From: Nocardia sp. CDC159
Lineage (GTDB): Bacteria > Actinomycetota > Actinomycetes > Mycobacteriales > Mycobacteriaceae
Reading direction: 5' to 3'
Assembly (NCBI RefSeq): GCF_023740735.1
Contig: NZ_JAMRXH010000010.1
Coordinates: forward strand, 124,001 to 188,000
Length of the DNA stretch: 64,000 nucleotides
Under the pieces are notes generated by a model. It was not told the DNA's origin. It did not search any database and worked only from the letters and a program-made list of their open reading frames with translations. Numbering within the stretch: the stretch's first letter is position 1; every line of letters starts with the position of its first letter. The position numbers and the translations under genes were made by a program. Shown here piece by piece: positions 51,801 through 61,400 of the stretch.

Positions 51801-54800
51801 CCGCCGCACCAGCCCGACCGGTCCGCCGCGCGGGTCGGCCAGCACCAATTCCACCTGATCCGGTTCGGGGACGGTGATGCGGACGCGGAGCGACGATGCG
51901 CCGACCGCGTACAGCGACACACCCTCCCAGACGAACGGCAGTTTCACACTGCCCATCTCCGTACGCACCGCACCCGACGCCCCGATCGCGTGCAGGGCCG
52001 CATCCAGCAGCGCCGGATGCACCCCGAAGCGCCCGGCGCCCGATCGCGCGGGCTCGGGCAGTTCGACCTCGGCGAAGACCTCCGCACCGCGCCGCCAGAC
52101 CGCGCGCAGGCCGCGGAACTGCGGACCGTACCGGTAGCCGACCTCGGCCAGCCCCTCGTACAGTCCGTCGATCGGCACCGGCGACGCCCCGGCCGGGGGC
52201 CATTCGGTCAGCTCCGCCCCGGGGGGCGTGTCGGTGGCGCGCGCGAGTGTGCCGGTGGCATGGCGGGTCCACCCGGCCTCCGCCACGGCCTCGGCGTCCC
52301 GGTAGCGGGAGAACACGGCGACCGAACGGTCCCCGTTCTCCTGCGGTCCGCCGGTGACGACCTGCAGCTCGACCGACCCGGACGCGGGCACCACCAGCGG
52401 GGCTTGCAATACGAGTTCGGCCAAGGACGGACAGTCCACGAGATAGCCCGCGTGCGAACACAATTCGACGAACGCGGTACCGGGCAGCAGCACCGTGTCA
52501 CCGACAGCGTGGTCGGCGAGCCATTCGTGGGAATGGCTCGACAGCTTGGTCGTGAGCAGCAGGCCGCCGTCGGCGGCGAGCCCCAGCGAGGCGCTCAGCA
52601 GCGGGTGATCGGATTCGACCATGCCGTACTGCGTCGCGCCGATGGCCGTGTCGAGCCAGTAGCGCTGATGCTGAAAGGCGTAGGTGGGCAGGGGGATCGT
52701 CGTGCCGGTGTGCCCGGGGTAGGTGCGTCGCCAGTCGACCGGCAGGCCGCGGATCCACCCTTCCGCGGCCGAGAGCAGGAACCGCTCGAGGCCACCGTCG
52801 TCGCGGCGGAGCGTGCCCAGTACCACGGTGCGTTCCGCATCGGAGGTGTCGTCGAGCAGTTCGCGGACGCCGACGGTGAGCACCGGGTGCGCGCTGCACT
52901 CGACGAAGGCCCGGTAGCCGGCCTCGTAGGCGGCCGACACCGCGGTCTGGAACAGCACGGTCTCGCGGATATTGCGGTACCAGTACTCGGCGTCCAGGGT
53001 CGCGGTATCCACCGATTCGCCGCGGACGGTGGAGAAGAACGTCAGTTCCGACGTGCGCGGGGCGATCTCGGCGAGCGCGTCGAGCAGCGGTTCTCGCAGT
53101 CGCTCCATCTGCTCCGAGTGGGAGGCGTAGTCGACCGGGATGCGGTGCACGCGCAGGCCCTCGGTCTCGAGTTCGGCCTGCAATTTGTCGAGATCCTCGG
53201 CGGCGCCGGAGACCACCGTGCTGGTGGGGCCATTGATCGCCGCGATACCGATTCCGTCCGCACGCGCCGACAGGCGGGCCCGGACCTGGTCGAGGGGCAG
53301 CGGAATCGACGCCATACCGCCGGTTCCCGCGACGGCCAGCAACACCCGGCTACGCAGGGTCACCACGCGGGCCGCATCGCGCAGTGACAGCGCACCGCAG
53401 ACGTACGCCGCCGCGATCTCACCCTGGGAATGGCCGAGCACCGCCTGGGGTTCCATGCCCACCGACCGCCACAGCGCGGCCAGCGACACCATGGTCGCGA
53501 ACAGGACCGGCTGGACGACATCGACCCGATCCAACCCCGGGGCATCGGGCTGGCCGCGCAGCACCGCCAGCAGCGACCAGTCGACGAATTCGTCGAATGC
53601 CGCTGCGCAGTCACGCATTTCGGCCGCGAACACCGGTGAGGAGGACAGCAGATCCCCGGCCATGCCGACCCATTGGGAACCCTGCCCCGGAAAAAGGAAG
53701 GCGGTCTTGCCCGTGACATTCGCGGTGCCCGCGATCGTGTGCGCGGCGGATTCGCCCGCGGCGACGGCGCGACAACCCGCCGTCAGCTCGGGCCCGGTGC
53801 GTCCGACGACGACCGCGCGGTGCTCGAAGACCGCGCGCGTGGCCGCGAGCGAGTATCCGATATCGGCGGGGTTCGACCCACTGTGCTCGCTGACGAAATC
53901 GGCCAGCCGCTCTGCTTGGCCCGCGAGGGCCGCCGCGCTTCTCCCGGAGATCGCCCATGCCAGGCTCGATGGCATCTCGACCGAATCGCGTTCCGCGGGT
54001 GCGGGCTCGGGAGCCTGTTCGAGAATGAGATGGGCGTTGGTGCCGCTGAATCCGAAGGAGGAGACGGCGGCTCGGCGGGGTCGGTCGGTGTGTGGCCATT
54101 GCTGGGTTTCGGTGACCAGTTCGACTTGTCCGGCGGTCCAGTCGACGTGTGAGGATGGGGTGTCGACGTGCAGTGTTGGGGGGACGAGGCCGTGTTGCAT
54201 CGCCATCACCATTTTGATTACGCCGGCGACTCCGGCGGCGGCTTGGGCGTGGCCCATGTTGGATTTGATTGATCCGAGTAGGAGTGGTTCGGCGTTGCCG
54301 CGTCCGCGTCCGTAGGTCATCAGTAGTGCGTGGGCTTCGATGGGGTCGCCGAGTGCGGTGCCGGTGCCGTGGCCTTCGACGACGTCGACGTCGCCTGTCG
54401 ACAGTCCTGCCGATGCCAGTGCGGCGCGGATTACTCGTTGTTGGGAGGGGCCGTTGGGTGCTACGAGTCCGTTGGAGGCGCCGTCCTGGTTGACCGCTGA
54501 GCCGCGGACTACCGCTAGTACTCGGTGGCCGTGTGCTTGTGCGTCGGAGAGTCGTTCCAGTAGTACCAATCCGACGCCCTCGCCCCAGGCGGTGCCGTCG
54601 GCGCTGTCGGAGTAGGACTTACAGCGCCCATCGGGGGCGAGACCCTTCATGATCGAAAAGGCGACCAGCAGTTCGGGTGTCGAGGTGACGCACACGCCCC
54701 CCGCCAGTGCCAGTGAGCATTCGCCGGTGCGCAGTGCCTGGACGGCCTGGTGGATGGCGACCAGCGAGGAGGAGCACGCGGTGTCCAAAGTGACCGCGGG

Positions 54801-55385
54801 GCCTTCGAATCCGAACACATAGGAGATCCGACCCGACGCGACGCTCGGGGTACGGCCGGTCAGAATGAACGGGGCCAGCCCGTCGCGATCGCCGGAGGGC
54901 GCGCCACCATACGGCGTCGCGATCGACCCGACATAGACGCCGACGTCCTTGCCGCGCAGCGTATCCGGGTCGATCTCGGCGCGTTCGAAGGTCTCCCAGG
55001 CGGATTCGAGCAGCAGCCGCTGCTGCGGATCCATCGACAGCGCTTCGAGGGGGCTGATACCGAAGAATCCGGCGTCGAATCCGGCGACCTCCATGAAGCC
55101 GCCCTCCCGCACATAGGTCGTCCCTTCACGCTTCCCGTCCGGATCGTAGAGCGAGCTGTCCCAGCCGCGCTGGGTAGGCCACCCGGAGATGACGTCACGG
55201 CCCTCGACGAGCAAGTCCCACAACTGTTCCGGCGAATTCGCCCCACCCGGATAGCGGCACGCCATACCGACGATCGCTATCGGTTCGTGCGCCCTGTCCT
55301 CCACCTCACGCAGCCGCTGACGAGTCTGATGCAGGTCCTGGGCGGCCCGCTTCAGATAGGTACGCAGTTCCGCTTCACTGGCCAT
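48834..55385 (-). CDS. Type I modular PKS, module KS-AT-DH-ER-KR-ACP (methylmalonyl-type AT)
   Basis: A 2183-residue fully reducing PKS module. Residues 1-32 are an N-terminal coiled-coil docking domain. KS, about 34-455: Cys204 in DTACSSS, His339 in EGHGTGT, His379 in NMGHAQ. AT, about 560-870: Ser653 in GHSQGE with YASH at 753-756, the pair typical of methylmalonyl-CoA selection. DH: His959 in HAVGDTVLLP and a later LLDAALHA Asp. ER, about 1385-1690: HAATGGVGMAA. KR: ITGGTGGLGA, an IED in place of the LDD of B-type KRs, and Tyr1877 in NYAAAN. ACP: Ser2045 in GFDSLG. The tail is Arg-rich with no thioesterase. It follows the other PKS by 27 bases. Confidence 0.95.
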   Translation of the reverse strand: MASEAELRTYLKRAAQDLHQTRQRLREVEDRAHEPIAIVGMACRYPGGANSPEQLWDLLVEGRDVISGWPTQRGWDSSLYDPDGKREGTTYVREGGFMEVAGFDAGFFGISPLEALSMDPQQRLLLESAWETFERAEIDPDTLRGKDVGVYVGSIATPYGGAPSGDRDGLAPFILTGRTPSVASGRISYVFGFEGPAVTLDTACSSSLVAIHQAVQALRTGECSLALAGGVCVTSTPELLVAFSIMKGLAPDGRCKSYSDSADGTAWGEGVGLVLLERLSDAQAHGHRVLAVVRGSAVNQDGASNGLVAPNGPSQQRVIRAALASAGLSTGDVDVVEGHGTGTALGDPIEAHALLMTYGRGRGNAEPLLLGSIKSNMGHAQAAAGVAGVIKMVMAMQHGLVPPTLHVDTPSSHVDWTAGQVELVTETQQWPHTDRPRRAAVSSFGFSGTNAHLILEQAPEPAPAERDSVEMPSSLAWAISGRSAAALAGQAERLADFVSEHSGSNPADIGYSLAATRAVFEHRAVVVGRTGPELTAGCRAVAAGESAAHTIAGTANVTGKTAFLFPGQGSQWVGMAGDLLSSSPVFAAEMRDCAAAFDEFVDWSLLAVLRGQPDAPGLDRVDVVQPVLFATMVSLAALWRSVGMEPQAVLGHSQGEIAAAYVCGALSLRDAARVVTLRSRVLLAVAGTGGMASIPLPLDQVRARLSARADGIGIAAINGPTSTVVSGAAEDLDKLQAELETEGLRVHRIPVDYASHSEQMERLREPLLDALAEIAPRTSELTFFSTVRGESVDTATLDAEYWYRNIRETVLFQTAVSAAYEAGYRAFVECSAHPVLTVGVRELLDDTSDAERTVVLGTLRRDDGGLERFLLSAAEGWIRGLPVDWRRTYPGHTGTTIPLPTYAFQHQRYWLDTAIGATQYGMVESDHPLLSASLGLAADGGLLLTTKLSSHSHEWLADHAVGDTVLLPGTAFVELCSHAGYLVDCPSLAELVLQAPLVVPASGSVELQVVTGGPQENGDRSVAVFSRYRDAEAVAEAGWTRHATGTLARATDTPPGAELTEWPPAGASPVPIDGLYEGLAEVGYRYGPQFRGLRAVWRRGAEVFAEVELPEPARSGAGRFGVHPALLDAALHAIGASGAVRTEMGSVKLPFVWEGVSLYAVGASSLRVRITVPEPDQVELVLADPRGGPVGLVRRLRFATLSLDALGAKATAALEDGLFELAWTAAPRGATGPEGEWSPFTLSDTADAELSVSSDPDRYLTADGREYVVLRFGPDSAATNAGTIRARVIDLLSTLQRLLAGAIAPDATVVVVTRASVAVHGGERVDDLAGAAAWGLLRSAQNENPGRVVIVDVEDWAAYRAGVVAALHGPGEPQAAVRRGSVFVPRLIRAGADSIGAAERVSGGDWTLRLNGTGTLSGENIVAAELDSPPLAAGQVRVALRAAGLNFRDVLIALGMYPDPDAPLGGEGAGVVIEVGPQVTDLAVGDRVMGLFPGVGSAVVADGRTLVPVPAGWSFEDAAAVPIVFATAYYALVDLADVRAGESILVHAATGGVGMAAVQLARHLGLEVFATASPPKWDALRRMGFDDNHIASSRTDQFEAAFTAATGGRGVDVVLDSLAGELVDAGLRLLPRGGRFVEMGLTDVRDATAIANQYAGVAYRAFILMEAGPQRLGEILRALVALFDEGALRPLPVTHWDVRRAPEAFRHLSQARHIGKNVLTLPRPLDPDGTVLITGGTGGLGALLARHLVSEHGVRHLLLLSRRGPEADSAPELRAELTELGAEVEIVACDVADRAALTRVVADIDGTHPLTAVVHTAGVIEDGLFFTQSRRHIENVFHAKVDAAWNLHEVTSSMNLSAFVLYSSIAGVIGSPGQANYAAANGFLDALAQFRRSRGLPALSLAWGMWAPTTGMTAHLGEVDRARIRARGVVPLSGPEGLALFDAARARGATTLVAARIDTAALRAHTDPDEIPPVLRGLLRAGRRAADGGTGESSKFVASLAGLDPAEQERRILEAIRSHGAAILGHDSPEAIGADQPLLELGFDSLGAVEFRNRLKAATGSKLPATVIFDYPTPAALAKYIRAEVAPADDPAARILAQLDSLVRACAATTLPPQDHGQLTTRLAGLLDTLTPAAAAPVEPVPDTNGATSRKWRDRLRLRSRRNGSRVRILGLRSEFRRRIGRK
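54052..54845 (-). repeat. KS gene-conversion tract, copy 1
   Basis: Bases 54052-54632 equal 60601-61181, 581 positions at a constant offset of 6549, and 54721-54845 again equal 61270-61394. Only 54633-54720 differs notably. The identical part encodes the C-terminal half of KS. Read on the coding strand, it uses A-ending codons (GTA, GCA, CAA, CGA) that are scarce in the rest of the gene. See the findings for interpretation. Confidence 0.85.
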
Positions 55386-55412
55386 GATGTGCCACCCACC
55401 GATCCGTACGGG

Positions 55413-58400
55413 CTAGGAGAGGGTCGAGGACTGATCGATGAACTCGAAGAGCTCCTGATCATCCGCGGATTCGAGCTTTTCGCTGACGCCGTCGGGTACC
55501 ACGCCGCGCAGTGTGTTGAGCAGGTTGGTGAGTTTGGTGGTGAGTTCGGTGAGGTCGCCGGCCTCCCACGCGGCACCGGTGGCCGCCTGGGTGAGCGAAT
55601 CGACCTGCGCCAGAATGCGCAGTGCGGGTTTGTCGGTCGGCGCTATCTCCTGCCGGATGTAACTGGCCAGTGCCGCCGGGGTCGGATAGTCGAAGATCAC
55701 CGTGGTGGGCAGTTTCGAGCCGGTGGCCGCCTTGAGCCGGTTGCGGAACTCCACCGCGCCCAGCGAATCGAAACCCAGCTCCATGAACGGTTGATCGGGT
55801 CCGATGACATCGGGCGAATCGTGGCCCAGGATGGCCGCACCGTGCGTGCGGATCACCTCGAGAATGCGCTTTTCCTGCTCCGCGGGATCCAAACCGGCAA
55901 GGGAGGAAACAAATTTCGAGGATTCACCGCTACCGGCATCGGCGGCGCGCCGACCGGCCCGAAACAGCCCGCGGTAGGCGGGTGGGATCTCGTCGGCATC
56001 GGTGTTGGCCCGGATCGCGGCGGTATCGAGGCCTGCGGGCACCGTCATCGTCGCGCCCGATGCCCAGGAGTCGTCGAACAGCGCCAGGCCCTCGGCCTCC
56101 GACAGCGCCACCACACCCCGGCCGCGGATACGCGCCCGGTCGGCCTCGCCGAGGTGCTCCGTCATTCCGGTGGCCGGGCCCCACATACCCCAGGCCAGCG
56201 AGAGCGCCGGCAGCCCGCGGACCCGCCGATACTGCGCCAGCGCATCCAGGAAGCTGTTCGCCGCAGCGTAATTGGCCTGCCCCGGACCACCGACGACACC
56301 CGAGATGGACGAGTACATGACGAACGCCGTCAGATCCAGGTGTGCGGTGAGCTCGTGGAGATTCCACGCCGCGTCCACCTTCGACCGGAACACCGTCTCG
56401 ACCTGTTTATCGGTCTGGGCGAAGAACAGCGCATCGTCGATGACGCCGGCGGTGTGCACCACCGCGGTCAGCGGATGCCGCGCGTCGATATCCGCCAGCA
56501 CCGTGGTGAGGGCGGAGCGATCGGCGGCGTCGCAGGCGACGATCCGCACGGTCTCCGCACCGGCCGCGCGCAACCCGCTGTCCAGCTCCGCCGCGGACTC
56601 GGCGGCCGGGCCCCGGCGCGAGAGCAACAGCAGATGCCGCGCACCGTGCGAGACCACCAGGTGGCGGGCCAGCATCGCCCCCAACCCGCCGGTGCCACCG
56701 GTGATCAGCACCGTGCCGTCGCCGTCCAGGCCGCGCGGCACGGTGAGCACGTTCTTGCCGATGTGCCGGGCCTGCGACAGGTACCGGAAGGCCTCCGGGG
56801 CGCGCCGCACATCCCACCGCGTCACCGGCAGCGGGCGCAGCGCACCGGAATCGAACAGCGCCAGCAACTCCCGCAGGATCTGGCCCAGCCGCACCGGCCC
56901 GGCCTCCATCAGCACGAAGGCCCGATAGGTCACTCCGGCATACTGATTCGCGATCGCCGTCGGGTCCCGCAGATCGGTCAACCCCATCTCCACGAACCGG
57001 CCGCCGCGCGGCAGCAATCGCAGTCCGGCGTCGACGAGATCGCCGGCGAGCGAGTCCAGCACGACATCCACGCCGCGCCCCTGGGTAGTCGTCAGGAACT
57101 TCGACTCGAACTCCGCCGACCGCGAGGTGGCGATGTGGTCATCGTCGAATCCCATGCCGCGCAGCACATTCCACTTCGGCGGGGAGGCCGTCGCGAAGAC
57201 CTCGAGTCCGAGGTGGCGGGCCAGCTGTACGGCCGCCATACCCACGCCACCCGTGGCGGCATGCACCAGAATCGATTCCCCGGACCGCACTCCCGCCAGG
57301 TCGATCAGCGAGTAGTACGCGGTGGCGAAGACGATCGGCACAGCGGCCGCGTCCTCGAAGGACCAGCCCGCCGGAATCGGCACCAGGGTCCGCGAGTCCG
57401 CGACCACGGCCGATCCGACCCCCGGGAACAGGCCCATGACCCGATCGTCCGGAGCGAAGTCGGTCACATCGGGGCCGACCTCGAGCACGATGCCGGCGCC
57501 TTCGCCACCGATCGGGGCGTCCGGGTCGGGGTACATGCCGAGCACGATGAGCACGTCACGGAAGTTCATGCCCGCCGCGCGCAGACCGACCCGGACCTGA
57601 CCGGATTCCAGCGCGACCGAGGGGAGCTCGCCCGCGACCATGTTCTCTCCCGACAGCGTGCCGGCGCCCTTGGTCTCGAGCCACCAGTCACCGCCGATCA
57701 GCTCGGCCGCGCCGCCCACCGAATCCGCGCCCGCACGGGCGAGTCTCGGCACCAGGACGCCTCCGCGCCGCACCGCCAGCTGTGGTTCACCCACGACGGA
57801 CAGGGCGGTCGCGACGCCGTCGCGATAGGCGTTCCGGTCCGGGACGTCGATCAGGATGATCCGACCGGGATTCTCGTTCTGTGCGCTGCGCAGCAGACCC
57901 CACACCGCCGCGCCCGCCAGGTCGAGCACATCCTCGCCGCCGTCGACGGCCACCGCCCCGCAGGTGACCACCGCCAGCGGCATACGGGCCGGCAGGCCGC
58001 CGGCGAGCAATCGCTGCACCTGGGTCATGACGGCGGTGACGCGCTCGCGGACCGACTCCGCGTCGACGGCGTCGGCGTGCGGTGAGGTCAGGACCGCCAC
58101 CTCGTGGCCGTCGCGCACGAACCGTTCGACACCGGCCAGCGATTGCGCCTGCTCGTCGTCGATATCGGTCTCGGCGGTCAGCGCGGCCCAGTCCGCGTCC
58201 GGCAATTCCACGGCCGGGGCGGTCGCCGGAGCCCAGGTGAGCTCGAACAGCGCGTCCGCGGTGGTGGCAGCGCCCTCGCCGCGCAGGGCGAGCTGATCGA
58301 CCGAGATCGCCGCGAACCGCAGCGTTTCCACCGAGGCCACCACACCGGCGGCGGGGTCGGCGATGGTGATGGTCACCGCGTCGGCGCCCGTCGCGGCGAT

Positions 58401-61400
58401 CCGCACCCGCAGCGACGCCGCGCCGACCGCGAACAGCGATACGTTCTCCCACGCGAAGGGCAGTTTCACCATGCCTTCGTCGACACCGACCGCACCGGAG
58501 ACCGCGATGGCGTGCAGGGCGGCGTCGAGCAGCGCGGGGTGAATTCCGAACCGCGTGGCGGATTCTCGTGCGTTCTCGGGCAGCTCCACCTCGGCGAACA
58601 CCTCGGAACCCTGCCGCCACACCGACTTCAGGCCGCGGAACAGCGGACCGTAGTCGTAGCCCAACTCGGCCAACCCCTCGTACGCCGCACCGATCGGCAG
58701 CGCGGCCGCTCCCGGCGGTGGCCAGGCGCCGAAATCGGCGTCCGCCGCCGATCCGGCCGCGTCGGCGGTGAGAACACCGGTCGCGTGTGCGGTCCACGCC
58801 GTATCGGCGGGCGCACCCGTCGGCCGGGAGTAGAACGCTATGGCACGCCCGCCGGTCTCGCGTGGCCCGCCGACGATGATCTGGAGTTCGACCGGATCGG
58901 TCTCGGGCACCACCAGCGGTGCCTGCAGTATCAGCTCTTCCACCACGGGGCTGTCGATCGAATCGCCGATGTGCAGCGCCATTTCGACGAAGGCCGTGCC
59001 TGGCAGCAGGACCGAGCCGCCGATCGTGTGGTCGGCCAGCCACGGATGGGTGTGCAGCGACAGCCGCGAGGTGAGCAGTACGCCACCACTGTCGGCCAGG
59101 GTGAGTTCACCGCCGAGCAACGGATGCTCGACGCCGCGCACGCCGGTTTCGCGGGCGCCGAGCCCATAGACCGGATCGAGCCAGTAACGCTGATGCTGGA
59201 AGGCGTAGGTGGGCAGCGCGACGGTGCGCGGGTCGGCGGCACGGTGGGCGTGGGCCCAATCGATGGTGGCGCCGCCGGTGTGGGCGGTACCCAAAGCCGT
59301 GAGAAAGCCGAAAACTTCGTCCTCGCCCGAGCGCAACAGTGGCGCACTCGTGAATGCGGCCGTATCGGGATCGGGCAGGCAGCCGTGCAGCATCGCGGTC
59401 AATGTGGTGCCGGGACCGGCTTCGAGATGGACGACCGGGCCCTGATCGAGCAGCCAGCGCGCGGCATCGTGATAGCGAACGGTGGAGCGCACGTGGGCAA
59501 CCCAGTACTGCGGATCACACAGCTGCGCGCCGGTCGCGGGCGCTCCGGTGAGGTTCGACACCACCGTGATGGTCGGCTCGTGATACTCCAAGCCGTGGCA
59601 TACGCGGGTGAACTCGGCCAGCATCGGCTCCATGAGCGGTGAGTGGAAGGCGTGACTGACGTTGAGACGCTTGGTTTTTCGTCCTTCGGACGCAAATCGG
59701 GCGGCGATCTCGGTGACGGCGGAATCGTCGCCGGAGATCACCGTGGCGGCGGGCCCGTTCACCGCCGCGACGCCCACCAGGTCGCCGTGCCCGTTCAGCC
59801 GTGCGCGCACCTCGGCCTCGCTCGCGGCGATGGACACCATCGCCCCGCCGGTGGGCAGCGCCTGCATCAAGGTGCCGCGGGCGGCGACCAGGGCGCACGC
59901 GTCCGACAGCGACCACACCCCGGCCACATACGCGGCGCTGATCTCCCCGATGGAATGGCCGAGCAGGAAATCCGGTCGCACACCGAGGGATTCGAGGAGC
60001 CGGAACAATGCCACCTCGATGGTGAACAGAGCGGCCTGGGTGTACGCGGTCTGATCCAGCAGTGCCGCGGCCGGGGTGTCCGGTTCGGCGAAGAACACCT
60101 CGCGAAACGGCGGATCGAAATGGCCGTCGAAGTGCGCGCAGATCTCGTCCGTCGCGGCGGCGAAGACCGGGAACCGTTCGCGGAGCTGGCGGCCCATGCC
60201 CGGGCGCTGCGCGCCCTGACCGGGGAACAGCAGGGCGGTTGCCGCGGGCCGGGCCGTCACGCCGGTCACCACCAGCGGCGCGGCCGTACCGGTCGCCAGG
60301 CTTCGCAGACCCGACAGCAACTCGTCGCGGTCGGCGCCGAATACCACCGCGCGGTGGTCGAACACGGCCCGGGTACGCGCCAGCGAGTAGGCCACGTCGG
60401 CCGGGTCGAGGTCGGGGTGCGCCGCGACGAACTCGGCCAATCGGCCCGCTTGGGCGGCCAGAGCGCTGGAGGCGCCCTTACCCGACACCGGCCACGCGTA
60501 CAGCGGCAGCCGCGCGCGTTCCCGTTGCTGGTTCGACTCTTCGGAATTCGGTTGTGCAGGAGCCTGCTCCACGATGATGTGCGCGTTGGTGCCGCTGATC
60601 CCGAAGGAGGAGACGGCGGCTCGGCGGGGTCGGTCGGTGTGTGGCCATTGCTGGGTTTCGGTGACCAGTTCGACTTGTCCGGCGGTCCAGTCGACGTGTG
60701 AGGATGGGGTGTCGACGTGCAGTGTTGGGGGGACGAGGCCGTGTTGCATCGCCATCACCATTTTGATTACGCCGGCGACTCCGGCGGCGGCTTGGGCGTG
60801 GCCCATGTTGGATTTGATTGATCCGAGTAGGAGTGGTTCGGCGTTGCCGCGTCCGCGTCCGTAGGTCATCAGTAGTGCGTGGGCTTCGATGGGGTCGCCG
60901 AGTGCGGTGCCGGTGCCGTGGCCTTCGACGACGTCGACGTCGCCTGTCGACAGTCCTGCCGATGCCAGTGCGGCGCGGATTACTCGTTGTTGGGAGGGGC
61001 CGTTGGGTGCTACGAGTCCGTTGGAGGCGCCGTCCTGGTTGACCGCTGAGCCGCGGACTACCGCTAGTACTCGGTGGCCGTGTGCTTGTGCGTCGGAGAG
61101 TCGTTCCAGTAGTACCAATCCGACGCCCTCGCCCCAGGCGGTGCCGTCGGCGCTGTCGGAGTAGGACTTACAGCGCCCATCCGCGGACAGGCCGCGCTGG
61201 GCGGCGAAGCCGACGAAGACATCGGCATGCGGATACACGCACGCTCCGCCGGCCAGTGCCAGTGAGCACTCGCCGGTGCGCAGTGCCTGGACGGCCTGGT
61301 GGATGGCGACCAGCGAGGAGGAGCACGCGGTGTCCAAAGTGACCGCGGGGCCTTCGAATCCGAACACATAGGAGATCCGACCCGACGCGACGCTGGCAGT

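Noticed and set aside
54750..58085. 1111-codon plus-strand frame opposite the PKS genes
   Set aside because: It is antisense to two conserved PKS modules, His/Arg/Gly-rich and without any recognisable domain.
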